DNA from: Gemmatimonadaceae bacterium
Lineage (GTDB): Bacteria; Latescibacterota; UBA2968; UBA8231
DNA length: 39,500 nucleotides
Reading direction: 5' to 3'
Assembly: GCA_002726335.1 (NCBI GenBank)
Contig: PBSR01000044.1
Coordinates: forward strand, 1 to 39,500
Within the stretch, counting starts at the first letter, position 1, and each line of letters opens with the position of its first letter. Positions 24,649 through 31,734 of this stretch are shown piece by piece. The translations under genes were made by a program, and so were the position numbers. A model generated the notes under the pieces. That model had not been told where the DNA came from, ran no database searches, and saw only the letters and a program-made list of their open reading frames with translations.

Positions 24649-25755
24649 GTGCGACTGTTCCTCATCAACACCGTTGTAGTGATCGCGGTACTCGGCGCCT
24701 CGACGTGTGACGCTCAGAAGGCTCACGAGACCTCCGGGCTGCGAACCACCGCGATCCCTCTGCTGAACTTCAGCTCCGATGACGGTACCGGGTATGGCCT
24801 GCGGGTCAATCTCTTCGAATACGACGGAACGAGTGTTCCGTACCGCCGGAAATACAGCGCCCAGGTTTTCCTGACAACGGGGGGCAAGTGGGTGCATCGA
24901 CTACAGATGGACACACCCCAGTTCAGGCCCGGACAGCGTGTCGAGGCGGAGCTCGTCTACAAGAAGGAGGATTTCGCCAACTACTACGGCGCCCTGAGCG
25001 ACGAGGACGCCGATGCCTACACCAGGAATCAGAAGACGTTCAGGCAGGCGTTCCCTGAGTTCAAGGTCAAGTGGATTCGGGTACTCCGTCACCCCTGGCG
25101 CTTGCGCCTCGGCGGACGCTTGAGCTACAACGATATCACGCCGAATGCGTCCACCGGAAGCATACTTGCCGATCTCCGTCCCCGGGGCGCGGAAGGGGGC
25201 TTGTTCGTCCAGGTCAACGGCTCGCTGAGATTCGACAGCAGGGACAACTATAACAACGCCACGTCGGGCCTTCTGGAGGAGTTACTGATCGATCTGGGGA
25301 CCGGTGGCGGCGGCGACTATCGAGGCGCAACGCTCAGCTTCGACCACCGGTACTTTCTCGCGGTGCGACAGGGGCTGGTTTTCGCTCACAGATTGGCCGT
25401 CGATTGGACCCTCGGCGATCTGCCCTTCTACGAGGAATTGGAACTGGGGGGTAGCAGTTCGGTCCGCGGCGCCGCCAGTGCCAGAGAACGGGGCGAAGCG
25501 CGCATTCTGCTGAACGGCGAGCTGCGCTGGCGAGGACTGCCTCTCTGGCGAAAAAAGCACATGTATCTGGGAGTGGCGCTCTTCGGAGATGTGGGGCAGA
25601 TCTTCGCCCGCGACGAACTGCCACAGGGCGCCGCATGGCGCCGGGGCAGCGGCCTGGGGCTCCGCTACCAATGGCAGAGTACGATCGTCCGTGCCGACTA
25701 CGGTACTTCCTCCGGACGTGCGGCCATCTACATCACGTTTTCGCAGGTGTTCTGA
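24649..25755 (+). CDS. Outer-membrane beta-barrel protein (BamA/TamA-like C-terminal domain)
   Basis: A 368-residue protein with a signal peptide (LFLINTVVVIAVLGASTCDA) and then a 16-strand-like barrel with no POTRA repeats, so it resembles a barrel-only Omp85/surface-antigen protein. Alternating aromatic/hydrophobic strands run from about residue 35 (TTAIPLLNFSSDDGTGYGL) to the final strand AIYITFSQVF, which ends in Phe as expected for Bam-dependent barrels. The ELGGSSSVRGAASARERGEA segment resembles the L6-type VRG/F motif of Omp85 proteins. It would insert in the outer membrane; transported or assembled substrates are unknown. The start is GTG at 24649 with only a weak ribosome-binding site. 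Its stop codon sits inside a hairpin that spans the start of the next gene. Confidence 0.85.
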   Translation: MRLFLINTVVVIAVLGASTCDAQKAHETSGLRTTAIPLLNFSSDDGTGYGLRVNLFEYDGTSVPYRRKYSAQVFLTTGGKWVHRLQMDTPQFRPGQRVEAELVYKKEDFANYYGALSDEDADAYTRNQKTFRQAFPEFKVKWIRVLRHPWRLRLGGRLSYNDITPNASTGSILADLRPRGAEGGLFVQVNGSLRFDSRDNYNNATSGLLEELLIDLGTGGGGDYRGATLSFDHRYFLAVRQGLVFAHRLAVDWTLGDLPFYEELELGGSSSVRGAASARERGEARILLNGELRWRGLPLWRKKHMYLGVALFGDVGQIFARDELPQGAAWRRGSGLGLRYQWQSTIVRADYGTSSGRAAIYITFSQVF

Positions 25756-25765
25756 AAACAGAACA
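25748..25765 (+). promoter_or_regulatory. Stop/start-spanning hairpin between two envelope genes
   Basis: TGTTCTGAAAACAGAACA forms a perfect 7-bp stem with an AAAA loop. It covers the TGA stop of the barrel gene (25753-25755), and its 3' base is the A of the next ATG. The next gene has no Shine-Dalgarno sequence. A ribosome finishing the first gene would open this stem and expose the next start, a simple way to couple their translation. Confidence 0.55.
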
Positions 25766-26478
25766 TGGAGTTGCTCTCTCTACGCCACGTGTTCTGGATC
25801 GTTGCGGGAGTGCTCTTCGTCGGCGTCTGCATCAACATGAGACGGCTACCGCTGACGTCCCGGTGGCACACTGTCTTCAGGAGCTCGCTCTTCGTCCTGG
25901 TTCTGATCAGCGAGTCCAGCTGGTTCTGCTACCGGCACTTCGTCGTCAACCTTCCCCTTGTCAAGAATCTCCCCCTGCATCTGTGCGACATGTCCGTCTT
26001 CATCATGTTCGTCGCCCTGGCGACGAACAGCAGGCGCTTCGCCGAGCTGTCGTATTTCCCAGGCGTCGTGGGCGCCTTTCTGGCAATCTGCTTTCCTGCG
26101 ATCTCAGAGTCCGGCTCCATCCGAACCATCGCCGAGATCCGCTTCTTCCTGACACATATCTCGCTGGTTGGCGTCGGCTTCTATCTCACCTTCGGACGTC
26201 AGTACAGGCCAACGGCCAAGGCTGCCTTCCACAGCTACCTTGCCGTCTGCGGCTACGCCCTGGTCATCACACCGGTCAACCTGTACCTGGGAACGAACTA
26301 CTTCTATACGCTCTCGGCACCAGGAAAGCTCGCTTTCGCACATCAGTACCCTCACTGGGTATTTGTCGTCGCCGTATCAGCGACGTTCCCGATCCTGTTC
26401 GCTCTGATGTATATCCCCTTCGTGGTTGGGGGCAGAGAAACCCGGAGCCGATCACCAAACCACCAGGGCCTGCCGTAG
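25765..26478 (+). CDS. YwaF/TIGR02206-type integral membrane protein
   Basis: A 237-residue polytopic membrane protein with about seven segments. Landmarks of the YwaF (TIGR02206) family are LPLVKNLPLHLCDMSVFIMFVA (His and Cys near a membrane face), YFPGVVGAFLAICFPAISESG, FFLTHISLVGVGFYLTFGRQYRPT and NLYLGTNYFYTL. The family is common in Gram-positive bacteria and of unknown function. The ATG at 25765 lies 9 bp after the barrel stop and has no ribosome-binding site; translation is probably coupled through the hairpin at that junction. A small basic C-terminal tail (GGRETRSRSPNHQGLP) is likely cytoplasmic. Pairing with an outer-membrane barrel suggests a cell-envelope role. Confidence 0.87.
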   Translation: MELLSLRHVFWIVAGVLFVGVCINMRRLPLTSRWHTVFRSSLFVLVLISESSWFCYRHFVVNLPLVKNLPLHLCDMSVFIMFVALATNSRRFAELSYFPGVVGAFLAICFPAISESGSIRTIAEIRFFLTHISLVGVGFYLTFGRQYRPTAKAAFHSYLAVCGYALVITPVNLYLGTNYFYTLSAPGKLAFAHQYPHWVFVVAVSATFPILFALMYIPFVVGGRETRSRSPNHQGLP

Positions 26479-26519
26479 GTCTGTGCCGGGTGTCACTCTG
26501 ACCCACGAGAGGCGCGAAT

Positions 26520-26535
26520 GTTGCTATGCAGCAAC
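26520..26535 (+). repeat. Small inverted repeat in the intergenic region before the VanZ-like gene
   Basis: GTTGCT and AGCAAC flank an ATGC loop (6-bp perfect stem), in the 116-bp gap between the YwaF-like and VanZ-like genes. No T-run follows, so it is unlikely to be a terminator. An in-phase ATG at 26526 lies in its loop but is not the start of the downstream gene. Confidence 0.35.
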
Positions 26536-26585
26536 GGACGCAGTTGAAGCCAAGCGGGTCGTGTTCCCGACACTCTCTATCCAGT

Positions 26586-26590
26586 GGAGG
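26586..26590 (+). promoter_or_regulatory. Ribosome-binding site deciding the VanZ-like start
   Basis: GGAGG is 4 nt before the ATG at 26595. This supports that start over the in-phase ATG at 26526, which lies in a hairpin loop and has no ribosome-binding site. Confidence 0.7.
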
Positions 26591-26594
26591 CCAG

Positions 26595-27233
26595 ATGCAG
26601 GAGCCAATCCCAATGACTCCGGCGCAGCCCTCGCCGCTCTTCTCCTCCGCCAGGGAGCGGCGTCTCTGGGCTTGGACGCTGGCCGTCGTCGTGGCGATCT
26701 ACTCGACTCTCGGCCTCGCGGCGACGCTGGCCGGGGCACTGCGCGACCGGGGTCTGATCGAGGAGCTTCTCTTCTTTTGCCTGCTCCTCGTCCTGGCGAC
26801 CATCGCCACACAAGGGCTCAGCGTGCGGCCACGCGGGCTCGAGATCAGCGTAGTGCTCGGCGTCACGGCCGTCTACCTGCTGGCGTTTGCGCGGATGACG
26901 GGTCCGGTTGAGGAGCGAACGCACCTCGTCGAGTACGCCGTCGTGGCGGTACTCGTCTTTGAGGCGCTCACGGAGCGAGCGAGCCGGGGTCGCCGCGTCC
27001 CCATCCCTGCCCTGCTCACCGTCGTGGTGGCGTCGATGATCGGCGTGCTGGACGAGTGCATTCAAGCCTTTCTGCCCAGCCGCGTGTTCGACTCGATCGA
27101 CATCCTGTTCAACTGCCTTGCCGGCTCAATGGCAGTCGTGGCGAGCGCCTCGCTGCATTGGGCGAGACGCCTGACGGCCGACCAACGGGTCCGGCGCAAC
27201 ATGCGCGCAGAGCCACGCAGAGTCACGCAATAG
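26595..27233 (+). CDS. VanZ-like membrane protein
   Basis: A 212-residue membrane protein with about five hydrophobic segments, resembling the VanZ family. Key family features are VEERTHLVEYAVVAVLVFEAL (the H/E pair on a membrane helix) and MIGVLDECIQAFLPSRVFDSIDILFNCLAGSMAV, the signature containing the DE.xQ..xP.R...D..D...N..G pattern. VanZ confers teicoplanin tolerance; other members bind or alter envelope lipids, so an envelope role fits the neighbouring barrel and YwaF-like genes. The N-terminal MQEPIPMTPAQPSPLFSSA is cytoplasmic and may start later at Met7. The C-terminal tail is strongly basic. Confidence 0.85.
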   Translation: MQEPIPMTPAQPSPLFSSARERRLWAWTLAVVVAIYSTLGLAATLAGALRDRGLIEELLFFCLLLVLATIATQGLSVRPRGLEISVVLGVTAVYLLAFARMTGPVEERTHLVEYAVVAVLVFEALTERASRGRRVPIPALLTVVVASMIGVLDECIQAFLPSRVFDSIDILFNCLAGSMAVVASASLHWARRLTADQRVRRNMRAEPRRVTQ

Positions 27234-27270
27234 CAGAGGCCCACCTTCGTCCTCGGGATCGTTGATCACA

Positions 27271-27288
27271 GCACGACTTCCTTCGTGC
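27271..27288 (+). repeat. Hairpin upstream of the repeat-protein gene
   Basis: GCACGA and TCGTGC flank CTTCCT (6-bp stem). It lies 28 nt before the ATG of the next gene and 38 nt after the VanZ-like stop. It lacks a T-run. It could be a weak 3' end of the upstream transcript or part of the downstream leader. Confidence 0.35.
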
Positions 27289-27316
27289 CTGGCACCCAAC
27301 TTGCAAGGGGGCGTGT

Positions 27317-28789
27317 ATGATCATCTTCCCCGAACTACACAGCTCAACTCAGAGGCGCGCGCCTCGCTTGTCGAAAGGACTCAGACAGTCAGTACTGAGG
27401 GGCATCTGTCTTGTCTGCGCCTGCACACCTTCCTTGGCACAGTCCACTGTCGATGAGGTTGTGCGTATCACTGACTCTATGGGATATGAAATCGACCCGC
27501 AGGAGAGAGCACGATACTCAATACTGCCAGGGTACGAAGGTTTTATTCTTGCCAGGTTTTCGATAAGAGGAGACCGGTACTACCTGAGAATTACACACCA
27601 GAGAGAGGGTAGAAGACTGGCCGAGGACATCCTGTTGTCCAGAGGACAGTTCGAGGCGTACAGAAACCAGATCGTAGTAATCGACCAGGCAACCAGAGAC
27701 AGGAGACAGAAGGAGGCCGCAACAGAGGTGCAGAAGGAAGGCAGATTCAGAATGGCCACCGATGCCTTCCTGTATGGATCCTGGCTGTATGGTCCAGGGG
27801 CCACGATCCTGTTTGAGATGGAAGGGAATCGAGCCGCTGGCGTGCAGTTGCTGACTGTCGGGGGCTCTTTCGTGGCAGCACTCAGCGCCACGCGAGACTA
27901 TCGACTCGGTTATGGACGCTCCAATCTGATACGCTGGGGCAACTACGCAGGCACACTGTATGGACTGGGAATCCCTGTGTTCTTCCATTCCGGGAGTCAG
28001 AAGGCTTATGTGGGTTCGGCGATGTTGTGTACGCCTCTGGGAGGATTACTTGCCTACAGACTCAGTTCGCACAGGCATTTTGACAAGGGCGAGACGGATC
28101 TGATCAGCACGGGGGGATTGGTCGGCGGACTGTATGGATTGATAATCCCCTTTCTCATCGATATCGATGATCTGGAGGAGCCAACGCAGGACAGAATCCA
28201 TGTGGCGTCGGCGATGCTCGGAGTACCCGCTGGTATCCTGGCAACGACGCGCTTGATTCGCCACAAGCCCATCAACCGGGGGCGTGCCCACCTGATCACT
28301 CTTGGAGGGATCGTTGGAGGATACTATGGTGCCAGTATCGTCCGTCTTGCGGGTGTGGACGGGGACAGACACCCACGGCCCTACGTATGGTCGGTTGCTC
28401 TGGGATTGCCTGTTGGGACCTACTTTGCCTATCGACTGACCGACAGAGAAGAATACACACTTGGCCGGTCAAGACTGATCAGTGTCGGGGCGTACGCGGG
28501 TGCCCTTTTTGGCACGGGAGTCGTTCTGGCTGCTGGCGTCGAGGAGATCGAGTCTCACATTATGGCCTCTGTGTTGGGGTCAGCAACTGGTATATGGTTT
28601 ACCCATGAAGTGACACGAGGCTGGGGAGAACAGGTCGGCTCGAGATTTGAATTGCGGATGCCCGCGCAGAATCGCGTCATAGTCTCACTGCCCTCTCCTG
28701 CCCAGCTACTCTCCTTCGGTATTCTGACACGTCACCATCCTTCATCCTCCGAGTGCGCACCGTTAGAACTCCTCAGGATTTCATTCTGA
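27317..28789 (+). CDS. Uncharacterised glycine-rich repeat membrane protein (five ~60-aa units)
   Basis: I do not recognise this 490-residue protein. After an N-terminal region with a possible late signal segment (RGICLVCACTPSLAQS, about 28-43) and a charged region (44-145), it carries about five degenerate units near residues 145-196, 197-255, 256-319, 320-380 and 381-436. The unit pattern is G...LI..G...G.LYG..I, then a charged turn, then ..SAMLG.P.G...A.RL. Each looks like two hydrophobic, Gly-rich hairpins, so the protein probably sits in a membrane. AAGGGGG 5 nt before the ATG supports the start. Arginine is encoded mainly by AGA/AGG (for example around 27540-27760), whereas neighbouring genes use CGN codons, and local GC is lower. 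This suggests recent transfer or a different origin. Confidence 0.75.
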   Translation: MIIFPELHSSTQRRAPRLSKGLRQSVLRGICLVCACTPSLAQSTVDEVVRITDSMGYEIDPQERARYSILPGYEGFILARFSIRGDRYYLRITHQREGRRLAEDILLSRGQFEAYRNQIVVIDQATRDRRQKEAATEVQKEGRFRMATDAFLYGSWLYGPGATILFEMEGNRAAGVQLLTVGGSFVAALSATRDYRLGYGRSNLIRWGNYAGTLYGLGIPVFFHSGSQKAYVGSAMLCTPLGGLLAYRLSSHRHFDKGETDLISTGGLVGGLYGLIIPFLIDIDDLEEPTQDRIHVASAMLGVPAGILATTRLIRHKPINRGRAHLITLGGIVGGYYGASIVRLAGVDGDRHPRPYVWSVALGLPVGTYFAYRLTDREEYTLGRSRLISVGAYAGALFGTGVVLAAGVEEIESHIMASVLGSATGIWFTHEVTRGWGEQVGSRFELRMPAQNRVIVSLPSPAQLLSFGILTRHHPSSSECAPLELLRISF

Positions 28790-28827
28790 CAGCCCCTCTC
28801 GACCCAGGCACAGCCATGGATATCGAG

Positions 28828-28856
28828 TTGCCGGGAGCACCGGCGTATGTTATCAT
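28828..28856 (+). promoter_or_regulatory. Candidate sigma70-like promoter for the VapBC operon
   Basis: TTGCCG (28828-28833) and TATCAT (28851-28856) are separated by exactly 17 nt, giving a good -35/-10 pair 30 nt before the antitoxin ATG. The expected start site is near 28862, with a GAGGG ribosome-binding site at 28877-28881. An immediately downstream TTGACA (28867-28872) has no -10 at the right distance and is not part of it. Confidence 0.6.
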
Positions 28857-28885
28857 AGCGGCAAGATTGACATCATGAGGGATAG

Positions 28886-29137
28886 ATGATCCGGACTCAG
28901 ATCCAGTTGACAGAAGAACAGGCCCAACTCGTGAAGCGTCTGGCTTCAGAACGCCAGGTGTCGATGGCTGAGGTGATCCGCGATTCGGTCGAACAGATGT
29001 ACCGGGCTTCAGCCCACGCGCCCACACCCGAGGACCGCATTCGTCGGGCCGTCGAAGCCGCGGGCCGCTTCCGTTCCGGTCGTGCAGATGGCTCCGCAGA
29101 GCACGACACGATTGCAGCGGGGGCGTATAGCGCTTGA
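28886..29137 (+). CDS. vapB: VapB-type ribbon-helix-helix antitoxin
   Basis: An 83-residue protein with a ribbon-helix-helix DNA-binding domain at residues 1-40: MIRTQIQLTEEQAQLVKRLA is the beta strand and first helix, and VSMAEVIRDSVEQMYR the second. The C-terminal half is charged and likely disordered (ASAHAPTPEDRIRRAVEAAG), the part that normally wraps the toxin. The ATG has a GAGGG ribosome-binding site and a sigma70-like promoter upstream. Its stop overlaps the PIN toxin start as TTGA, the classic coupled arrangement. It should repress its own promoter by binding near 28828-28885, though I see no obvious operator repeat. Confidence 0.88.
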   Translation: MIRTQIQLTEEQAQLVKRLASERQVSMAEVIRDSVEQMYRASAHAPTPEDRIRRAVEAAGRFRSGRADGSAEHDTIAAGAYSA

Positions 29138-29535
29138 CAGTCTTCGTCGACACCTCCGCCCTGTATGCGACACTGGACGCAGACGATCTCAACCATGGGC
29201 GGGCGTCGGTTCAGTGGCGACACCTCGTCGAGGCACAGACTCCTCTCGTCACGACGAACTACGTCATGGTGGAGACAACAGCCCTGCTCCAGCATCGAAT
29301 CGGCATCGACGCCATTCGGCTGTTCCAGGAGGATGTGCGCCCCGTCCTGGGCATCGAATGGGTTACCGAGGCCGAGCACATGGCCGGCATGGCGTCGGTG
29401 TTGGCAGTGGGCAGCCGGCGCCTCAGCCTCGTCGACTGCGTCAGCTTTACAGCCATGCGTGGACGTGGCATTCGGGATGTCTTCGCCTTCGACCAGCACT
29501 TCTCGGAACAGGGGTTCACCTGCCTCCCTGGATAG
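29134..29535 (+). CDS. vapC: VapC-type PIN-domain ribonuclease toxin
   Basis: A 133-residue PIN-domain nuclease. The acidic metal-binding residues are in place: D6 in VFVDTSALYA, E47 in NYVMVETTALL, D101 in LSLVDCVSFTAM and D120 in VFAFDQHF. Length and order are standard for VapC toxins, which cleave tRNA or rRNA. The start is TTG at 29134, overlapping the antitoxin stop by 4 bp. The domain is intact, so an active toxin is expected. The next gene, a glycyl radical enzyme, begins 84 bp downstream and is probably not functionally linked. Confidence 0.9.
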   Translation: MTVFVDTSALYATLDADDLNHGRASVQWRHLVEAQTPLVTTNYVMVETTALLQHRIGIDAIRLFQEDVRPVLGIEWVTEAEHMAGMASVLAVGSRRLSLVDCVSFTAMRGRGIRDVFAFDQHFSEQGFTCLPG

Positions 29536-29593
29536 TGGCGCACTGGACTATACTTGAACGACCGTCGACATGACCTGCCACAGACAGCCACAG

Positions 29594-29611
29594 CCGCCGC
29601 TGGCGGTGGAG
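29594..29611 (+). promoter_or_regulatory. Possible hairpin next to the glycyl radical enzyme ribosome-binding site
   Basis: CCGCC (29594-29598) and GGCGG (29602-29606) can pair around GCT. The Shine-Dalgarno GGTGGAG (29605-29611) touches the 3' arm and is followed after 8 nt by the ATG at 29620. It could modulate translation, but a 5-bp GC stem is also likely by chance in this GC-rich sequence. Confidence 0.3.
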
Positions 29612-29619
29612 CCCCTACC

Positions 29620-31734
29620 ATGACGATGACAGCCGAACACCCGACCACACCCCGTGTCCAGGACCTGCGCGAGCGCATGAACGGATACGAGCACGCCGCT
29701 CATCGTATCGCCCGACCCGCCGCGTGGTCGGTAGCCTCTCTTGACTGCTCCCTGGCAGAGCGTCGCGCCCACGCGCTCCACCTGGCCTGCGAAGGCATGC
29801 CCATCGCCATCGAACCCGGAGAGTTGATCGTCGGTCTGCGAACCTTGTTGCCACCCACAGACCAGAACGGCAACATCTGGCAGCCGCTGCTGCCGCCTTT
29901 CTTCCGTGACGACGCCGAAGCGGAGAGTATCGACAAGGGTCGATCCACCAGTCACAATGTGCCTGGCTTCGGTAAGCTCATCCGCCATGGTCTGGGTGAA
30001 TTGAGTAGCCGTGCAGAGACGCGAAAGGCTGCTGAGACAGACCCGGTCAAACGTGAGTACCTCAACAGCTTCACCATCTCCTGCGAAGCGGTGGGTGTAC
30101 TTCTTGCCCGCTACGCCGCCCTCGCGGACAAGCTGGCCGGAGAAACCGATGACCCGCTGCGCCGGGTCGAGCTGGAACGGATCGCCGGCATCTGCCAGCA
30201 CCTGACCACCGGTACCCCACGCGACCTGCACGAGGCACTGCAGCTCTACTGGTCCTGCTGGTGTCTGATCGTGCTGGAGGTGGGTTGCCTGGTGTCCATG
30301 GGTCGCCTCGACCAGGTGCTCGCCCCCTTCTGGCCGTCCGATCCGGTCGAGGCGGACGACGCCCGCGAACTGCTCGATTGCTTCATCGTCAAATGCAACG
30401 ATCAGAACGAGTTGTGGCAGGGCGTGTCCCTGATCAACAACGGTGTGATGCTCTCGGGGCTCACCCGCGACGGCGCTGACGCCACAAACCCTGTGACCTG
30501 GGCGGTGCTCGATTCCCTCGAGCGACTGAACATGCCCGATCCCCAGCCGGCGGTGCGCCTCCACGATGGCAGCCCCCCCGACCTGATCCGCGAAGTCTGC
30601 AGGCTGTGGCGGATGGGCCGGTCGCAGATCGCCGTGTTCAACGACGACGTCTTCGTACCGGCCCTCGAAGGTGCAGGGCTCGATCCGGCGGATGCCCGGG
30701 ACTATGCCATCGACGCCTGCCAGGACGTGACGATCTTCGGCAAGTCGGACTTCTATCTGGCCGGCGCCGTGCGCCTGGCAGACCTGCTGTTGCAGGCGAT
30801 GGCCGCGGTCCCCGACGACGCCGACTGGGAGACGTTCCTGTCGGCCTACAGGCGACTGGTGGCGGACGAGATCGCCGCTCTGTGCAAGCGCTACAGTGAA
30901 AACCTGCAGACCCGTACCGGCATGCCGTGCCCGCTGCTGTCTGTCTCCCTCGACGACTGTATCGAGTCCGGGCTGGATCTGGCCAATGGCGGGTTGGCCA
31001 TTCGCGACAAGGGCGTCATGCTGGCGCAGCCGGTGGTGATGATCAACTCGCTGGCCGCCCTGCGGCAGGTCGTCTATGAGGACGGTGCGTCCAGCCTGGG
31101 CGAGGTGCGGCTGGCCTGCGAGGCCAACTGGGCAGGACACGAGGATCTGCAGCGTCAGATGCAGGCGGCCCCGAAGTGGGGCAATGACGACGATGACGCC
31201 GACCTGCCCGGGGCGGACATGTTCCGCTTTGCCTCCGAACAGATCTGGAAACACCGCATGCCTGACGGTTCGCGCTTTCTCAGCGGCATCCACCAGGCCC
31301 ATCACGTGACCACCGGGCACGGTACGGCAGCCACGCCGGACGGCCGTCTCGAGGGGCAGCCCATGTCCCCCACTCTCGCCCCGGCCAATGGCACCGAGAC
31401 GAAGGGACCGACCGCCGTGATGAGATCGGTGACCAAGATCGATCCCATGATCGTACAGTGGAACTCTTCGCTGACCATGGTCTTCGACCCGGCCAGCCTG
31501 GGGGGTGACACTGGACTGATGAAGTTCGAAGCCCTCGTCCGCACCTGGCTCAAGCTTCGGGGTCCACAGCTGCAGATCAACGCCGTTAGTGGTGACATGT
31601 TGCGCGCCGCCAGGCAAGACCCTGACAGATACCGTGACCTCATCGTTCGGGTCTGGGGCTTCTGCGACCGCTTCGTCTCACTCCAACCGATCTACCAGGA
31701 CGAACTGATCGCCCGCACCCGACACGGCCTGTGA
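29620..31734 (+). CDS. Glycyl radical enzyme of the pyruvate formate-lyase family, atypical active site
   Basis: A 704-residue glycyl radical enzyme, which uses an oxygen-sensitive protein radical for C-C, C-O or C-N chemistry. The C-terminal glycyl loop is present (LIVRVWGFCDRFVSL, Gly680). The motif before it is also typical: TAATPDGRLEGQPMSPTLAP and GPTAVMRSVTK. The catalytic Cys is probably C367 in DYAIDACQDVTIFGKSDF; known dehydratase/lyase members use GC.EP-like motifs with Glu two residues after Cys, here Asp (CQD). No gene name fits. ATG at 29620 is chosen because GGTGGAG precedes it by 8 nt; a TTG at 29554 adds 22 residues of no family character. Its stop overlaps the activase start (GTGA). 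A strictly anaerobic or microaerobic state is implied when it is active. Confidence 0.9.
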   Translation: MTMTAEHPTTPRVQDLRERMNGYEHAAHRIARPAAWSVASLDCSLAERRAHALHLACEGMPIAIEPGELIVGLRTLLPPTDQNGNIWQPLLPPFFRDDAEAESIDKGRSTSHNVPGFGKLIRHGLGELSSRAETRKAAETDPVKREYLNSFTISCEAVGVLLARYAALADKLAGETDDPLRRVELERIAGICQHLTTGTPRDLHEALQLYWSCWCLIVLEVGCLVSMGRLDQVLAPFWPSDPVEADDARELLDCFIVKCNDQNELWQGVSLINNGVMLSGLTRDGADATNPVTWAVLDSLERLNMPDPQPAVRLHDGSPPDLIREVCRLWRMGRSQIAVFNDDVFVPALEGAGLDPADARDYAIDACQDVTIFGKSDFYLAGAVRLADLLLQAMAAVPDDADWETFLSAYRRLVADEIAALCKRYSENLQTRTGMPCPLLSVSLDDCIESGLDLANGGLAIRDKGVMLAQPVVMINSLAALRQVVYEDGASSLGEVRLACEANWAGHEDLQRQMQAAPKWGNDDDDADLPGADMFRFASEQIWKHRMPDGSRFLSGIHQAHHVTTGHGTAATPDGRLEGQPMSPTLAPANGTETKGPTAVMRSVTKIDPMIVQWNSSLTMVFDPASLGGDTGLMKFEALVRTWLKLRGPQLQINAVSGDMLRAARQDPDRYRDLIVRVWGFCDRFVSLQPIYQDELIARTRHGL

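Noticed and set aside
28867..28872. A consensus TTGACA just before the antitoxin gene
   Set aside because: There is no -10 element at 15-19 nt downstream, and it lies inside the leader just before the ribosome-binding site. The 28828-28856 pair is a better promoter.
29548..31617. A 689-codon open frame on the minus strand, antisense to the glycyl radical enzyme
   Set aside because: Its composition is low-complexity His/Gly/Val/Asp-rich and shows no family motifs, while the plus strand encodes an intact enzyme with catalytic motifs. Such frames are common in GC-rich DNA.
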